Assembly (NCBI GenBank): GCA_037355855.1
Contig: CM074764.1
Location: 2,046,001-2,110,000, forward strand
Direction: 5' to 3'
Length of the DNA stretch: 64,000 nucleotides
From: Pseudo-nitzschia pungens
Lineage: Eukaryota > Bacillariophyta > Bacillariophyceae > Bacillariales > Bacillariaceae
Within the stretch, counting starts at the first letter, position 1; each line of letters starts with the position of its first letter. Shown here piece by piece: positions 22,141 to 32,871 of this stretch. The notes under the pieces are model-generated. The model searched no databases, had not been told where the DNA came from, and worked only from the letters and a program-made list of their open reading frames with translations. A program made the position numbers and the translations under genes.

Positions 22141-22681
22141 TCAGCGATCGGAGATCGGAGGCATGGCAAAAGTTCCCGAGTTGTGTCTCTGAAGATTCCG
22201 TTGCAGGGCATGGTGAAAGCTCTCTTGCCGCTCCTGTTGCTCGGCGTGCTTCCTCACCGACTGAACAACCGTGGGGAACCCCTGGCAGAGCTTGGGCAAT
22301 TCTCTCTCTTTGGTCAAGATACAGGCCAGGCGATTGCAGAATGCCAGTTCGTCTGGTGATTGTAGGACGAAAAGAGACGATAAGAGAGAGATCATCGAGA
22401 TGATTATTTGTTTGTTATCATCGATTCTTCCATTTTCGGTGTTGCAAAAAAGATTGGAATCAAATCAATCAATGGAATCATCTTTCAACATCCGGTGACT
22501 AGAGAGAGAGAGAGAGAGAGATCGAATCGAAATCCGTACCTTTGTAGCCTTGTTCCGAATCGATGCAGCGAGAGCTTTCGTTCAGAATCACGTTCTCCAG
22601 ATCGTCGGCGATGGACGCCCCGCTAGACGAGCGCGAAACCACCCTGCTGATAGAAGCGGAAGTAGCAACTGGGACGACCAT
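22141..22681 (-). CDS. Two-exon small gene, 117-aa hypothetical protein
   Basis: Exon 1 is 22681-22540 (ATG GTC GTC CCC) and exon 2 is 22352-22141 with stop. The 187-bp intron has donor G|GTACGG and acceptor ACCAG|ACGAAC. Splicing joins codon AAA + G|AC in frame, giving ...EQGYKDELAFCNRLACILTK.... Neither exon alone makes a sensible protein, and the splice sites match the GT..AG consensus, so the model is inferred but strong. The protein has an acidic N-terminal region, then a helical REL/FPTVVQSVRKHAEQQERQ segment, and a His/Arg-rich end. No signal peptide or known domain is seen. A CT-repeat lies inside the intron near the donor. Confidence 0.65.
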
Positions 22682-24139
22682 TGTGGGTTTCTTTTACAAT
22701 CACTGGAGACGGGGAAAGTGATCCATTTCGTGATTGATCTGAACTCTTGGGATGCAACGAACGATAATGAGCGGTGTACGGTACGAGTGGTGGAGCCCAA
22801 GACTTCGCAAGGCGTTTGCGGGAGCAGTCGCCTAATCTTCACAGGGTTTTTCGTGCAAGCATGGAAGTGACCGCGGTTACTGTTGTTTCCGTGAAAACTT
22901 CAGAGCAAACAGCGAACCCATTTTTGTACGTATTCCTTCGCACTGTGCGTATGTTTCCTTTGATGCCGTCGTTGAATACCGTACGGTAAGATAACCTTAG
23001 TACGACTAGTCTTGCCTTTTAACGGTAACCTACCGTACCGTATGCCGTTGTCTCATTGTTGATTTCTTGGATGACAGAGGAGAACTCGTGCCATCGAGCT
23101 ATGGCGGTCAAACTCCAAGAAATCTAAAACCTCTTGGTTTGGACATCAGCTGTTGGCATCTTGCATGAAGGTTTCTGTTTTCAATAATACGGACAACAAT
23201 CGGGGACATCTTAAATGTCTTTCTTTGCAACAGCGTAAGGTTACTGGTGCCATTCTCTGTTAGTGATGACATTTAATTGGTGGAAACAATTTCAACGGAA
23301 GTAAAGAACAATAGATGGCGAACCAGCGATGTTCGAGGAAGATACGTCACCCTTGCGGTTCCAAAAAGCAAGAATTAAGAACTGCATGTCGGAGTAACTT
23401 ACCGGTAGGAAAATATAAAATAGCGTAATAATGATTTTAAGTCGGAGTGGCCGGGTCGGAGTGGCCGGGTCGGAGTGGGATAAGAAATAAAATTTTGTTC
23501 GTACCGTACGGGGCATGGAAAGCCGGAATTTTTGCGCGCCTCTTGGCCTGCCAGGAAACCTTTTTCTTGTTTCTCAGAATCGTTAGGAAAGTAAGAAGGT
23601 CTTGTGAATCTTTTGTTGACGGTTGAACTTTCATCCTGTTTCTACAACCACGAGTAAGCTTACCGAGTAAGTGACGAGTAAGTTACGGGTTAGTAATAGC
23701 TTCTTGTTCTATCAGCTCAGTAACCTGAAAAGATGCCGCCACTCTTTGAAAGAGGGAATTTCAACGTAGCACTGGCAGCTTGGGGGTTGCTAGTACTACT
23801 ACAGATAGAAGTAGGTACTAGTACAAATCCAAGGTTACTAGGACCCAGCAGCAGTTACTGAGTAGTAGTAGTAGTAGCAGCAGTAGTAGTAGCAGACAGT
23901 AGTAGCAACCCCATAGCAGCCTGCCTGTTGTCTCACACTCTTGCTGCTGCTACTAGTAGTATCCTGCAAGAAAGCCTCATGTTGCTTCCTAGCATGATCC
24001 TGCTTAGCATGATCCTGCTTAGCATATCATACTCCTAGTAGGATGAGCTAAGAAGGTACCTATGCGCCAGTACTAGCTCTCTTTTAATATTTGCCTGTCA
24101 GCAATGGAAAGAGCAACAGCAATAACAACAGCAGTAGCA
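22682..24139. other. Repeat-bearing spacer
   Basis: Holds a triple 16-bp GGGTCGGAGTGGCC unit (~23435-23480), TAAGGTTAC words (~22990, 23236), and a degenerate GTA/GTAGCA trinucleotide tract (~23810-23960). No gene was recognised. Confidence 0.5.
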
Positions 24140-24240
24140 TGGTTGGAGTGATACGGGGGGGTAGAGGTGTTTTAAATATGAATGATTAATAAATTGTGAA
24201 TGGTTGAATACTTTACGAGATGGGAATGATAGGATTGTAA
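24140..24240. mobile_element. Degraded LTR fragment
   Basis: TGATACGGGGGGGTAGAGGT, then TTAATAAATTGTGA and GAATACTTTACGAGATGGGA match, with indels, the internal part of the LTRs at 31389 and 34194. It is likely a decayed solo-LTR remnant of the same or a related family. Confidence 0.6.
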
Positions 24241-24780
24241 CGCTACTAGCATGTTACATAGAGTACTGGTGGCAGCAAACAGCGAGTCTACAGAGGATAC
24301 TATTCAAGCCCCATTGCATACACTCAAATGATACTACAAGATACTAACAATCCCATAGAGATAGGTCCAATAACTGTTTCTGTAGGTCTAAAACACGACC
24401 CATATTCTTCAAACCCCAATCCTTTAAATTTTTTGTAGGTACCTCCTTCATGAAAATTTTAGCCCAGTCTTATTTTTTCAGTCCCTATGCTCTTTCAGTC
24501 TCCATTTCAGTCTCCATGGTCATCATTTCTCAGACTCAGTCCTTATAACAACGTTTCAGACTCCGTTGTCATAATTTCTCATGTTCCACCCTCAGAATTT
24601 CTCATGCTTCATCCTCATACTGGTTCTAATTGCTCATGGTGCTCTGTCCTCAAATGCTTGCATCCTCATACTATCTCAGCCTCCATCCTCAATTTATCAG
24701 TCTCCATTGTCATAATCTCCTACCAGTCTAAGAATCACATCATATTATACTATTATTGAGGTCAAGAGCTACTACAAGCA
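24241..24780. other. AT-rich spacer with short TCAGTCTCCAT repeats
   Basis: Several loosely repeated TCAGTCTCCAT / TTTCTCATGTTCC words (24490-24730). A ~90-bp stretch (24265-24355: GTCTACAGAGGATACT, CATTGCATACACTCAAA) recurs at ~46200-46265, so it is a further dispersed repeat. No gene is supported. Confidence 0.4.
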
Positions 24781-24782
24781 AC

Positions 24783-25028
24783 GAATAAGCAAGCAAGCAA
24801 GCAAACAAGCAAATTAGCACATTAGCAAATTAGCACATTAGCAAATTAGCACATTAGCAAATTAGCAAATTAGCAACAAGCATATTAGCAACAAGCATAT
24901 TAGCAACAAGCATATTAGCAACAAGCATATTAGCAACAAGCATATTAGTAGCAACAAGCATATTAGCAACAAGCATATTAGCAACAAGCATATTAGCAAC
25001 AAGTATATTAGCAAGTAAATTAATTAGC
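24783..25028. repeat. AGCAACAAGCATATT minisatellite
   Basis: 15-bp units AGCAACAAGCATATT repeat about ten times (24870-25020), preceded by a TTAGCAAATTAGCACA variant array and by CAAGCAAGCAAG. It has no coding potential. Confidence 0.85.
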
Positions 25029-25326
25029 AAGACAGGGTGCTAACAGATACACAGAACCGTACTGGGGTTAGGGGGATACCAAACAGGATGCTGGGCCTTT
25101 CAAATAGCAGGATATGCACCAGATCTACATACCCCAGATCTTAGTAACAGTCCTATATTGCAAGATATACATGGTGCTAACAGATGGACGACTGTAAACA
25201 GGATGCTACATAGGATGCTGGGCCTTGCTGGATGCTTCATGTTTTTTGTGGTATAGTGATAACACTGCGGGTACTTACTAGTATGAAAGCAGGTAGGTAG
25301 TAGCAGTACATAAAGGTAGTCAAAAA
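25029..25326. other. Spacer
   Basis: Short duplicated phrases (ACAGGATGCT...GGGCCTT at ~25083 and ~25199) but no gene or named element. Confidence 0.35.
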
Positions 25327-25975
25327 TTATGGTGCAGCAGGGAGAACTCTAAGTGGGTGAGGGCAGGTTTCTAACACTACATAGGAAATGCCAACACACA
25401 GCACATCTGGATTGGAGGTACTGCTGCTGGTGATCTTGGATTTCAATTCTATGCAACAGCAACTGAAATATGATGCCATGGCAACTGAAATATGATACCA
25501 GCATGGCAACTGAAAGCTAAGTGAACTACATCAAGATTGGAGGTACTGATAATGGATTTCAATTCTTCTAACTCTGCATTGTTGAGTTGCCTGCTTACTC
25601 CTGATAGGGAAGAGTACACTGAAATACAATGCAACAGCAACTGAAATATGACACAATGGCAACTGAAATAAATTGAACATGGCAACTGAAATCTGATACA
25701 AAGTCAACCAAAATCTGATGCAACGTCAACTGAAATGGCAACTGAAATCCAATGGTGGGACAGCAACTGAAATAAAATGCAAGGTCAATTGAAATCCAAT
25801 AGGACAGCAACTGAAACACAATGCAATAAATCCAATGGGACAGCAACTTAAATACAATGCAATGGCAACTGAAATACAATGTGACAGCAACTGAAATCTG
25901 ATGTGATGGCAACCAAAAAACAAATCAAAGGCAGCTAGCTGAAATAAGATGAAATGGCAACTGAAGTAATATGAT
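25327..25975 (-). repeat. Minisatellite with exon-like cassettes, minus orientation
   Basis: Read on the minus strand, about 25 units of ~20 bp (TGCATTGTATTTCAGTTGCC and variants) surround two exon-like cassettes. One, at ~25545-25612, begins after CCTATCAG and encodes SGASRQLNNAELEELKSI... up to LDV, followed by GTAGTT. The other, at ~25400-25450, encodes a related ELKS...NPDVLCVG followed by ETCPHPLRVLPAAP and a stop. Each minisatellite unit has a TTTCAG acceptor-like site. See the matching plus-strand array at 26270. Whether the cassettes are exons is an inference. Confidence 0.6.
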
Positions 25976-26269
25976 GCAGTGACACAGATGGAAATGATGC
26001 ATTGTAAATTTTAAAATAGAGAGAAAATAATTTGGAAGGTCTTTGAATCGTGGTAGTTGCTATTATTAGTTAATCAGTTCCAATTTATTTTCAGACGGGT
26101 TGAAAATTGAAATGAGCAGCATCATGCTTGAGAAAATTCATGCTAAATTGGCAAAGTTTCAAAATCATAAGGGCCTTCAAATTAATATGACGGTCAGAAA
26201 ATTCATGTTGAGTTGGCAAAGTTTCAATCATGAGGGCCAAAAATTGATTCAACCCCTATTTTAAATATG
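25976..26269. other. Spacer between the inverted arrays
   Basis: AT-rich DNA with a repeated phrase (AAAATTCATG...TTGGCAAAGTTTCAA at ~26133 and ~26198). No gene is seen. Confidence 0.4.
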
Positions 26270-26943
26270 ATTTGTGGGGTACAGATATTGTTATTGGATG
26301 TACTACCATTCTGACAGCTACCAAATTCAGTTGCTGTCATATTGTAATTCAGGTGCCATCACATTGCATTTGAATTGCCGTTTTGCATCTGATTTCGGTT
26401 GCCATTGTATTTCAGTTTGCATTGCAGTTCAGTGTATCCTTCCCTATCAGGATCAAGCAAGCAACTCAATGCACAGTTAGAAGATTTGAAATCCATGATC
26501 AATACCCCCAATCTTAATGTGATTCACTCATTGTTGCATTGTATTTCAGTTGCCCTTGTATCATATTTCAGTTTGCTGTATCGCAGTTTGGTGTATTCTT
26601 CCCTATCAGGAGCAAGCATGCAATTCAGCAATGCACAGCTAGAAGAATTGAGATCCATGCTGATCAATAGTACTATGCTGTGTGTTGGCAGCATTTGCCA
26701 TCCTAATGGTACAATGAGGAATTATGAATTTTGCAGTACTATAATGAATTTTGCTATTTTTTTTCTGTCTACAGTTACATTACTACAAGCCTGCCCTCAA
26801 CCATTTGGAGCCCCCCTTGTGGCGCCATTTTTTTACTACATTTATGTACGGCTACCAAACTATGGTACAAGTACCTTTGAAAGCAAGCAATGGAGAAAGG
26901 ACAAGCAGTGGAAAAAAGACAGGCACCGGGTTGAAAAGTAGCA
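26270..26943 (+). repeat. Minisatellite with exon-like cassettes, plus orientation
   Basis: The inverted counterpart of 25327-25975. TTTCAGTTGCC-type units at ~26320-26425 and ~26530-26600 flank cassettes at ~26450-26515 (SGSSKQLNAQLEDLKSM... to NLNVI) and ~26608-26690 (SGASMQFSNAQLEELRSM... to LCVGSICHPNG). The open frame continues to LLQACPQPFGAPLVAP, which resembles the ETCPHPLRVLPAAP end of the minus copy. The longest open frame is 26399-26941 (180 aa). It may be a decayed multi-exon gene duplicated as an inverted repeat. Confidence 0.55.
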
Positions 26944-28268
26944 GACAACACGAATAAAATAATAGTAGTAGTAAGTGAAACAATTAATCATCAAATAATA
27001 ATGACTTATCTGAGGCAATATATGGGACATTTGTAACATTCCACTGCCGCCAATTATATCACCCCCATATGTATGATGGGGACTGTGAAAAAAGTCTGAG
27101 TCAAAAGGACCTGATACTTTGGTTACCACATGTATTTAATACATACTGCCACACTTTACTAGGAAATAAAAGGGACATTTCCACCAGGGGGACACAAAAC
27201 AGGATTCAAGACAGGATTCTAGACAGAATACTAGACAGGATGCTACATCTGAAAACTGCTTCTCAACCCATCTCATCCCTAATGCAACCACTTCTTAAGA
27301 ATTGCAACCAACTTTTCAATTTCTCATCTTTTTTGCCAATATTCTTAAGCAATTTAGCATGAGAATATTTATTTTTGGCTCCTTTCTTGCAACCCCCACT
27401 GCTGTGAAAAATGTTACCATCCCAACACTAATGTTCACGCAATGGTCATATTGTCATCCCATTTGACACAATTGACTCAATAATTCATATAATCCTTTGT
27501 CTTTTGTGTGTGCCAGCTACCAAGAACATAATGATCCCAGTCTTTTGTGAATGCCAGGAGTACACAAATACATGATGATCCTGGTCTTTTTGTAAATGCA
27601 GAGAAACAATTACACGATACACAAATACATGATGATCCTGGTCTTTTTTTAAATGCAGAGAAACAATTACACGATGATCCTGGTCTTTTTTGAATGCAGA
27701 GAAACCATCACACAAAGATGATCCCGGGCTTTCATGAGTGCCAGCAGGGATACAACACTTTGTTTCAATATTTCATAGACTATGTTTTTTTGCTTTGTTT
27801 CAATATTTCATAGAATATGTTTTTTGTACAAAGTAGCTTGCTAACTGCTCAATTGCTAGTAACTGCAGGGCCAGGTGTATGGTTCAAGTACATATTGTAT
27901 GTATGAACTGTACCCTACAGTAGTTGGATCAGTACTACTAGCATATCCAGTATATGGTGGTAACCTGGACACTAAGGAGGTGGTATTGCCTGGGAGCAAC
28001 CAGAAGAATTTATGGAAACACAAGTTATTTCACTATTATGGAATCAATTCTTGGAGATCCAGTTCTTGCTTGTAGGGGAGATAGATCCAAAAAATCCTCA
28101 TGTGAAGGTTTCTGGAGTTTTATTGGTGTGTTGTCCTATCCTCCATGATGCTGTATAGTACTATTACTAATCACACTCCACAAGCTTTCCTGATCTGGAG
28201 TACTACTGCTGCAAAAAGCTGTTCTATCTGAGTGCAGGAGAAACTCATCTGGTTGGGGTTCTCCTCGA
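26944..28268. other. Spacer with ACAGGAT and minisatellite repeats
   Basis: Holds a short GACAGGATNCTA tandem (27190-27250), the minisatellite at 27485-27760 listed separately, and a duplicated GTTTCAATATTTCATAGA (~27760, ~27795). Open frames are short and without domains. Confidence 0.4.
27485..27760. repeat. Second array of the GATGATCCYGGTCTTT minisatellite
   Basis: Five or six units of ATGATCC(T/C)GGTCTTTT..GAATGCAGAGAAACAATTACAC, the same consensus as 15440-16090 but with less divergence between units. Confidence 0.8.
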
Positions 28269-29038
28269 TCAATTTGGGCTCATATAGCTGCTACTACTAC
28301 TGTTGGAAGCAACAGACCAAACTTGTTTGATTGTTTGTTTGTTAGTATGACGACCTGGTAATGTCCTGATGCAAATCTTCAGCAATTTTTGTTTTGGAAC
28401 AATTTCATCTACGAGTAGTAGTAATAAGCTGGATGCATAAGAAACACAGAAATTGGCATGGTAGACGCACCACCGACGTGCTCTCTGCAAACACAGGACA
28501 GAACCGGACAAGAAGAGACGGAGCAGGCAAGACCAGCCGAATGGAATTCGAACCGGCGGGATCGAACCTGGTTGGGATGGATGGATGGATGGATTGATTC
28601 GAGAGAATAAATCTTCGAACAACAAAGATACGCACTCGATCTTGGATCGAAAACATCATTGCGAGGGCATTGCGCATGATGGCACCACAACACTCGTTTC
28701 CGGAAACCGAAAAGGTAACAATGCCGATGGTGTTGGAGAGCAATACTTACGCCGACGCTATGTTGGTTTCGCGTCAACACTTGTTTCCGGTTCCACGACT
28801 TCCGTGGTTCGATTAGCTGTCAGCACGTTGTGATACTCGCTGTTGGAGCGTGCTTCTCGGATTCATTCATTCGTTAATTCTCACATAGTTATTATGGTTG
28901 TTATCGTTTTACACAGTTGCTTCGAGAAAGAGCTGCGAAGGAACCACATTCTTTTCTGACGTTTCGTACTGCACACTACTGCTTCTATTCACAAACGCAC
29001 CGGGGATAGTCCAAACGTTCGTTCGTTCGTTCGTCTCT
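28269..29038. other. Spacer downstream of the 29039 gene
   Basis: Overlapping short frames on both strands, none with a domain or good splice continuation. A short GATG tetranucleotide run lies at ~28575. Probably 3' flank and intergenic DNA. Confidence 0.35.
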
Positions 29039-30031
29039 TTACTTCGTGACCTCTGGGTTTTCCGTGTGCGCCTCCGGGGTGGCTTCGTCGGCCTTAGACT
29101 TGATCAGCTTGCCGATGGGAACCATCAACATCTCGATAATGGGCTTTAGGGCTTCTTCCGATTTTCCGGCCACACCAATCAGGATCTTGGCGACGGCCTC
29201 AATGGCAGGATTCAGCACTCCCGTGTCAAACTTGGTCAGCTCGGTCTCGATCTTGCCGTCGACCTCTGCCAAGTCGGTCCCGACGACACCCAGGGCCTTT
29301 CCGGCGACGTGTTCGGAGGTCCCGACGAGAAAGGAAACAACCGGAACGCTCTTTCCCCACAAAAGGATTTCTTTGGCCTTTCCGTAGACGATCTCGGCGG
29401 CATCGACCTTCATGGGTTTCTCTTTTTCGTCTTCTACCTCGGGTACGGGGTCGGCGTGTGCAACCTGGGGTTCCACTGCAACCTGGGGTTTCTCGACCTC
29501 GGTTTCGACAACGGGGGGAGCGGGTTTGGGCTTGGTCTTGGCCACGGCGGCAGCCTTCTTCTTGTTTAGTTTGCCTGCGGGCATTTTGGACTTTTTTTTT
29601 GAGTTGCTGCTAGTGGTGCTAGCGCTTTCGATGCTTTTGTCGTCGTCTATCGTTTCCATAGAAAAGCGAGATGAGGATGGAGCAGTGGGAGCGATAGCGT
29701 CGTTAGTGGGTGAGGCACGGTGGTATTGGCTGGGTTCCAGCACCTCGTTGCAGTCACTGAATCTGTTCAGATCGGTGTTCGTGATCGTCTCCGAATCGAT
29801 GCTGTCGAGATCGCTAACATTTTCGGCGCAGGACACAAAGTCGTCGGTGTTGGCCTTCGAGAGGCCAGAGCTCACGCTCCCCGCCCGCAGTACGCCCTGG
29901 ACTTTCTGGAAGAACGAGGCGGAACCACCGTCGAGCGCCTCTTGGCTGGGAGTTGCCGCGAGGCCCAGAAAGAGGCTCTCGGCGGCGCTCGGGGGAGAGA
30001 TCGTTAGCGATGGGATTTTCCTCTCGTCCAT
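29039..30031 (-). CDS. Helical, possibly lipid-surface protein, ~330 aa
   Basis: The frame is open from an ATG at 30061 (340 aa), but the ATG at 30031 (MDERKIPSLTISPPS) is the likelier start. Residues 1-~180 are Ser/Thr/Asp-rich and disordered. A Lys/Ala/Pro-rich linker (KKKAAAVAKTKPKPAPPVVE, EVEDEKEKPMKV) follows. The last ~110 residues are a helical domain: EIVYGKAKEILLWGKSVPVVSFLV, GTDLAEVDGKIETELTKFD, NPAIEAVAKILIGVAGK, IIEMLMVPIGKLIK. Alternating hydrophobic/amphipathic helices with a VPVVSFLVGTSEHVAGKALG segment recall perilipin- or SRPP-like lipid-droplet coats. That is a resemblance of pattern, not a recognised domain. There is no signal peptide. Confidence 0.7.
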   Translation of the reverse strand: MDERKIPSLTISPPSAAESLFLGLAATPSQEALDGGSASFFQKVQGVLRAGSVSSGLSKANTDDFVSCAENVSDLDSIDSETITNTDLNRFSDCNEVLEPSQYHRASPTNDAIAPTAPSSSRFSMETIDDDKSIESASTTSSNSKKKSKMPAGKLNKKKAAAVAKTKPKPAPPVVETEVEKPQVAVEPQVAHADPVPEVEDEKEKPMKVDAAEIVYGKAKEILLWGKSVPVVSFLVGTSEHVAGKALGVVGTDLAEVDGKIETELTKFDTGVLNPAIEAVAKILIGVAGKSEEALKPIIEMLMVPIGKLIKSKADEATPEAHTENPEVTK

Positions 30032-31285
30032 CGTTCCTTCGTTTCGTCGAGGGCTAATCAATCAATCAATCGATCAATCAATCAAATGAATGCCCGTCGT
30101 GCCGATATGGGTCACTCACTCGTCGCGAGCAAATCACAACCGAACAGGTACGCGAACACAATGAATCGACTGCGTTTCCGAACCCGGGTCCGGCGAGACA
30201 ATTCTATGCACAATGTGCCCCTCAACGAGACACCTAGCTATAACAAACAAATTTGGCGTACAGGACACTGTTGCGAGGGAACGAGTGACAGAAGAAATGA
30301 ATAATACATGCAATGAATACAAAAAAAGATTGTCAGGCATCGCAGGAATTTCCAAGATGGCACGGGGATCTCCATACGATAACCGGCGTCTCACCGAGGT
30401 ACTCTCAGCGACACTAGCCCACTGTCGCTCGTCTCTCTAATCCAAGGAAAATAACGCAAAACCAGCAACGAAAAATCTTTTCGCTACCATAATTTCCATC
30501 GTCGAACAGGAAGCAAGATCATCCACTGCAATTTCTAAATTACGTACCTCACCTGGATTCTTATATCCAAAGAGGGAGGACCAGGTACTGCTGCTACTGG
30601 AGAGTCGAAATGCCATTCAGGATCGAATCTTGCACGATAGGGATTACGGATTTGCGGCGGGTAGAAATCTTGCTTACACTTCGACGCGAAGAGAGAAGAA
30701 AAATTACGAAGCAAGGTTTTTTTTTTTAATGATGGAGGAGTGCCATTGCGGTCGCGGGACGAGTTTTGATTCGATCATCGGGATTGAGTCAATGATTCAT
30801 GAATTCGTTGTCAACGAAGGACCGTCACTGAATTACTGGTAACTTACCCACAGTTATCTCCAAAAAGACACGACAAAAAATACGAAGTACGTACCGGTAC
30901 TGTAAGTTACAGACACAACTCCGTCCAACACACAACCAGAATCCTTTTTGGGTCCTTCGCATTTTTTGACGTGGACCAATGAAAACACAGAATTTAGGCG
31001 AACACGTCGCCGTCAAAATTGTAAAAGGTTGGTCGAGTTCTTTCGTTGAAAGATGAGCTTGGTGAAGCGTGACATGTGAAAAAGATAGGTACGTACCAGT
31101 GCACGTTATAGTAACGTAACAAGGTTTCATAGGGTCCTTAATAAGAAGGGGTGTGCCACGATCACTAAAAATAAGCGATATTCCATGTGAGGTCAAAATA
31201 AAAAAAAGTCCCTCAGACATTTTTTTTCCCTCCGAATTTACTGCATTTCACTATTAAAAGTGTACCTGATAAAACTGACCTACCA
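30032..31285. other. Upstream region and spacer
   Basis: Contains the 5' flank of the 29039 gene (a CAATCAAT run at 30055-30085) and then DNA with GTACGTACC/TAAGTTAC words but no supported gene. Small open frames (30630-30842, 30825-31220) lack domains. Confidence 0.4.
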
Positions 31286-31388
31286 GGTACACTTCCAATA
31301 ACTCTCTCCAACTTTCAAAATGGATATGCAGTTCCCATATATAGTCAAGAGTCAAGTACTAGAAAGTACCTCTTTCAGTTTATGTCCC
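31286..31388. repeat. Left half of a host repeat split by the LTR element
   Basis: GGTACACTTCCAATAACTCTC ... TTTATGTCCC. The other half resumes at 34542 (GTCCCTCCTCTGTTGTCTGA). An uninterrupted copy of the same repeat lies at ~34593-34726, serving as the empty site. Confidence 0.85.
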
Positions 31389-31736
31389 TGTTACGGTCTA
31401 AGGTAGAATTAGATGGCGTAATACGGGATAGAGGTATTTTAAAGATGAAAGGTTAATAAATTGTGATAAGAGAGAATGGTTGAATACTTTACGAGATGGG
31501 AATGATTCTTTGAGTATGGAATGAATGATCGAATAATGATATATTATTCGGCGGGCATAATATCAATAATCGTCGAGTCATGGGACTCCTGATATTTATC
31601 TTGATATTTGTCAATATCTGTTGTATGTGTGTATATACCAACTATATATACATGAATACCATATATATTGGAGTACATGCGGGATTCAATAATCATTTAG
31701 AGTCTCTCGTAGGGATGCCTACGCCAGCCCGTCACA
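31389..31736 (-). repeat. 3' LTR of the gag-only element
   Basis: 348 bp, TGTTACGG ... CCCGTCACA as read on the plus strand. A G-rich TTGGGGAACTA (minus strand, 31737-31747) just inside could be the polypurine tract. Confidence 0.93.
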
Positions 31737-32268
31737 TAGTTCCCCAATGATTAGGTGAAGTTTGCATGTGGTTCAATACAATAGGTTCGGAGTTGAGTAG
31801 TATCGATGGAAAAGAGATATGCTTGTTCGGAGAACCGGTTGAAGATGATATATGCCATTTGAAATATTTCGAAAGATATATGGTGATTGTAGATCGAAGT
31901 GGGATTGAAGAAGGTTCTTCGTGATACTGAAAATCGAAGATTTTTTGTTTCTTGTTCTCTGATTTGTTTCTTGTTCTTTGAAATGGTTGGAGTTTCATAA
32001 CGACATATTGTAAAAAAGAGAAGAAAGAGTCGAAGAAAATTCTTTTCCTCCCCCAACTGTGATGTACCTCTCGGGGTAGTGGAGCTGATTTTGAGTTCGA
32101 GTGATTTGAAATCGATTGCTCTGTATTGCTCTTGGTAGGCATAAAAACACCTCCTGTAATAGGAGTGAGGTAGGTGAAAAGCCTGAGCGTTGAATTGTTG
32201 TTATCGTTGTTCAAAGCCGGAGCGTTGCTGTGTCTGCGATTGTATAGTGACGCAGAGAGGGGACGCAT
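31732..32268 (-). CDS. Small open frame in the 3' part of the LTR element, 178 aa
   Basis: Follows gag on the minus strand and runs a few bases into the 3' LTR. It is Ser/Asn-rich with no polymerase, protease or integrase motif. It may be a residue of pol too decayed to recognise, an accessory frame, or a chance ORF. A second open frame (31751-32056) overlaps it. Confidence 0.25.
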   Translation of the reverse strand: MRPLSASLYNRRHSNAPALNNDNNNSTLRLFTYLTPITGGVFMPTKSNTEQSISNHSNSKSAPLPREVHHSWGRKRIFFDSFFSFLQYVVMKLQPFQRTRNKSENKKQKIFDFQYHEEPSSIPLRSTITIYLSKYFKWHISSSTGSPNKHISFPSILLNSEPIVLNHMQTSPNHWGTM

Positions 32269-32871
32269 TGTTAGTGTTGTATTGAATTACATTTCAATGC
32301 GCTCGCGATTTGCCGTATACTTTGTCCGGTCTTTTGTTTTGGGTGTTCTTTGCAGCAGTCTACTGGAGTTTTGAATTTTGTAACTCCAGAGCACCTCTGT
32401 GGGTTTCGAATTCGGATTTTGTGGGATTGCTCCATTATTTTTTGAGCTCCCTGTGGACTATTTGTTTGTCCGGAACAAGATTGGCTTTGTTATTGCTTCT
32501 GTACCCTTTATCGATGTCGATATTTATTCGATTCGATTGACTGATTCATGGCTTTAGCGTCTGTACCCGTGCAATTGGTTCGCGTCCGAACCTTTTGCGA
32601 TTATTTATTTGCCATTGAATCTGTTTGTTGTTTTGATTTGGTTGATTGTTGTTGCCGTCACGTTGGATCGGACTGAGCGCTTTGAGTTAGTTCGAACATT
32701 TTATTTGTTGCAACAGGGCTCATCTCTGTAGGTTCCTTCCCTTCTTTTCTTTGGGAGTTCTCCTCCATGCGTCTTCCCAGTCAGCAGGGCTGATCTGGCA
32801 TTCAGTTCCAGGGGAGCTGAAGGCACGGTGCTGGATACTGTGATCCTTTTGTTCATTGTTGTTTATGGTGG

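Noticed and set aside
24783..25028. Telomere or subtelomere repeat
   Set aside because: The AGCAACAAGCATATT unit is not telomeric, and no TTAGGG/CCCTAA array exists in the window.
29412..30089. 225-aa plus frame antisense to the 29039 gene
   Set aside because: Mirror of the Ala/Lys/Pro-rich coding region on the other strand.
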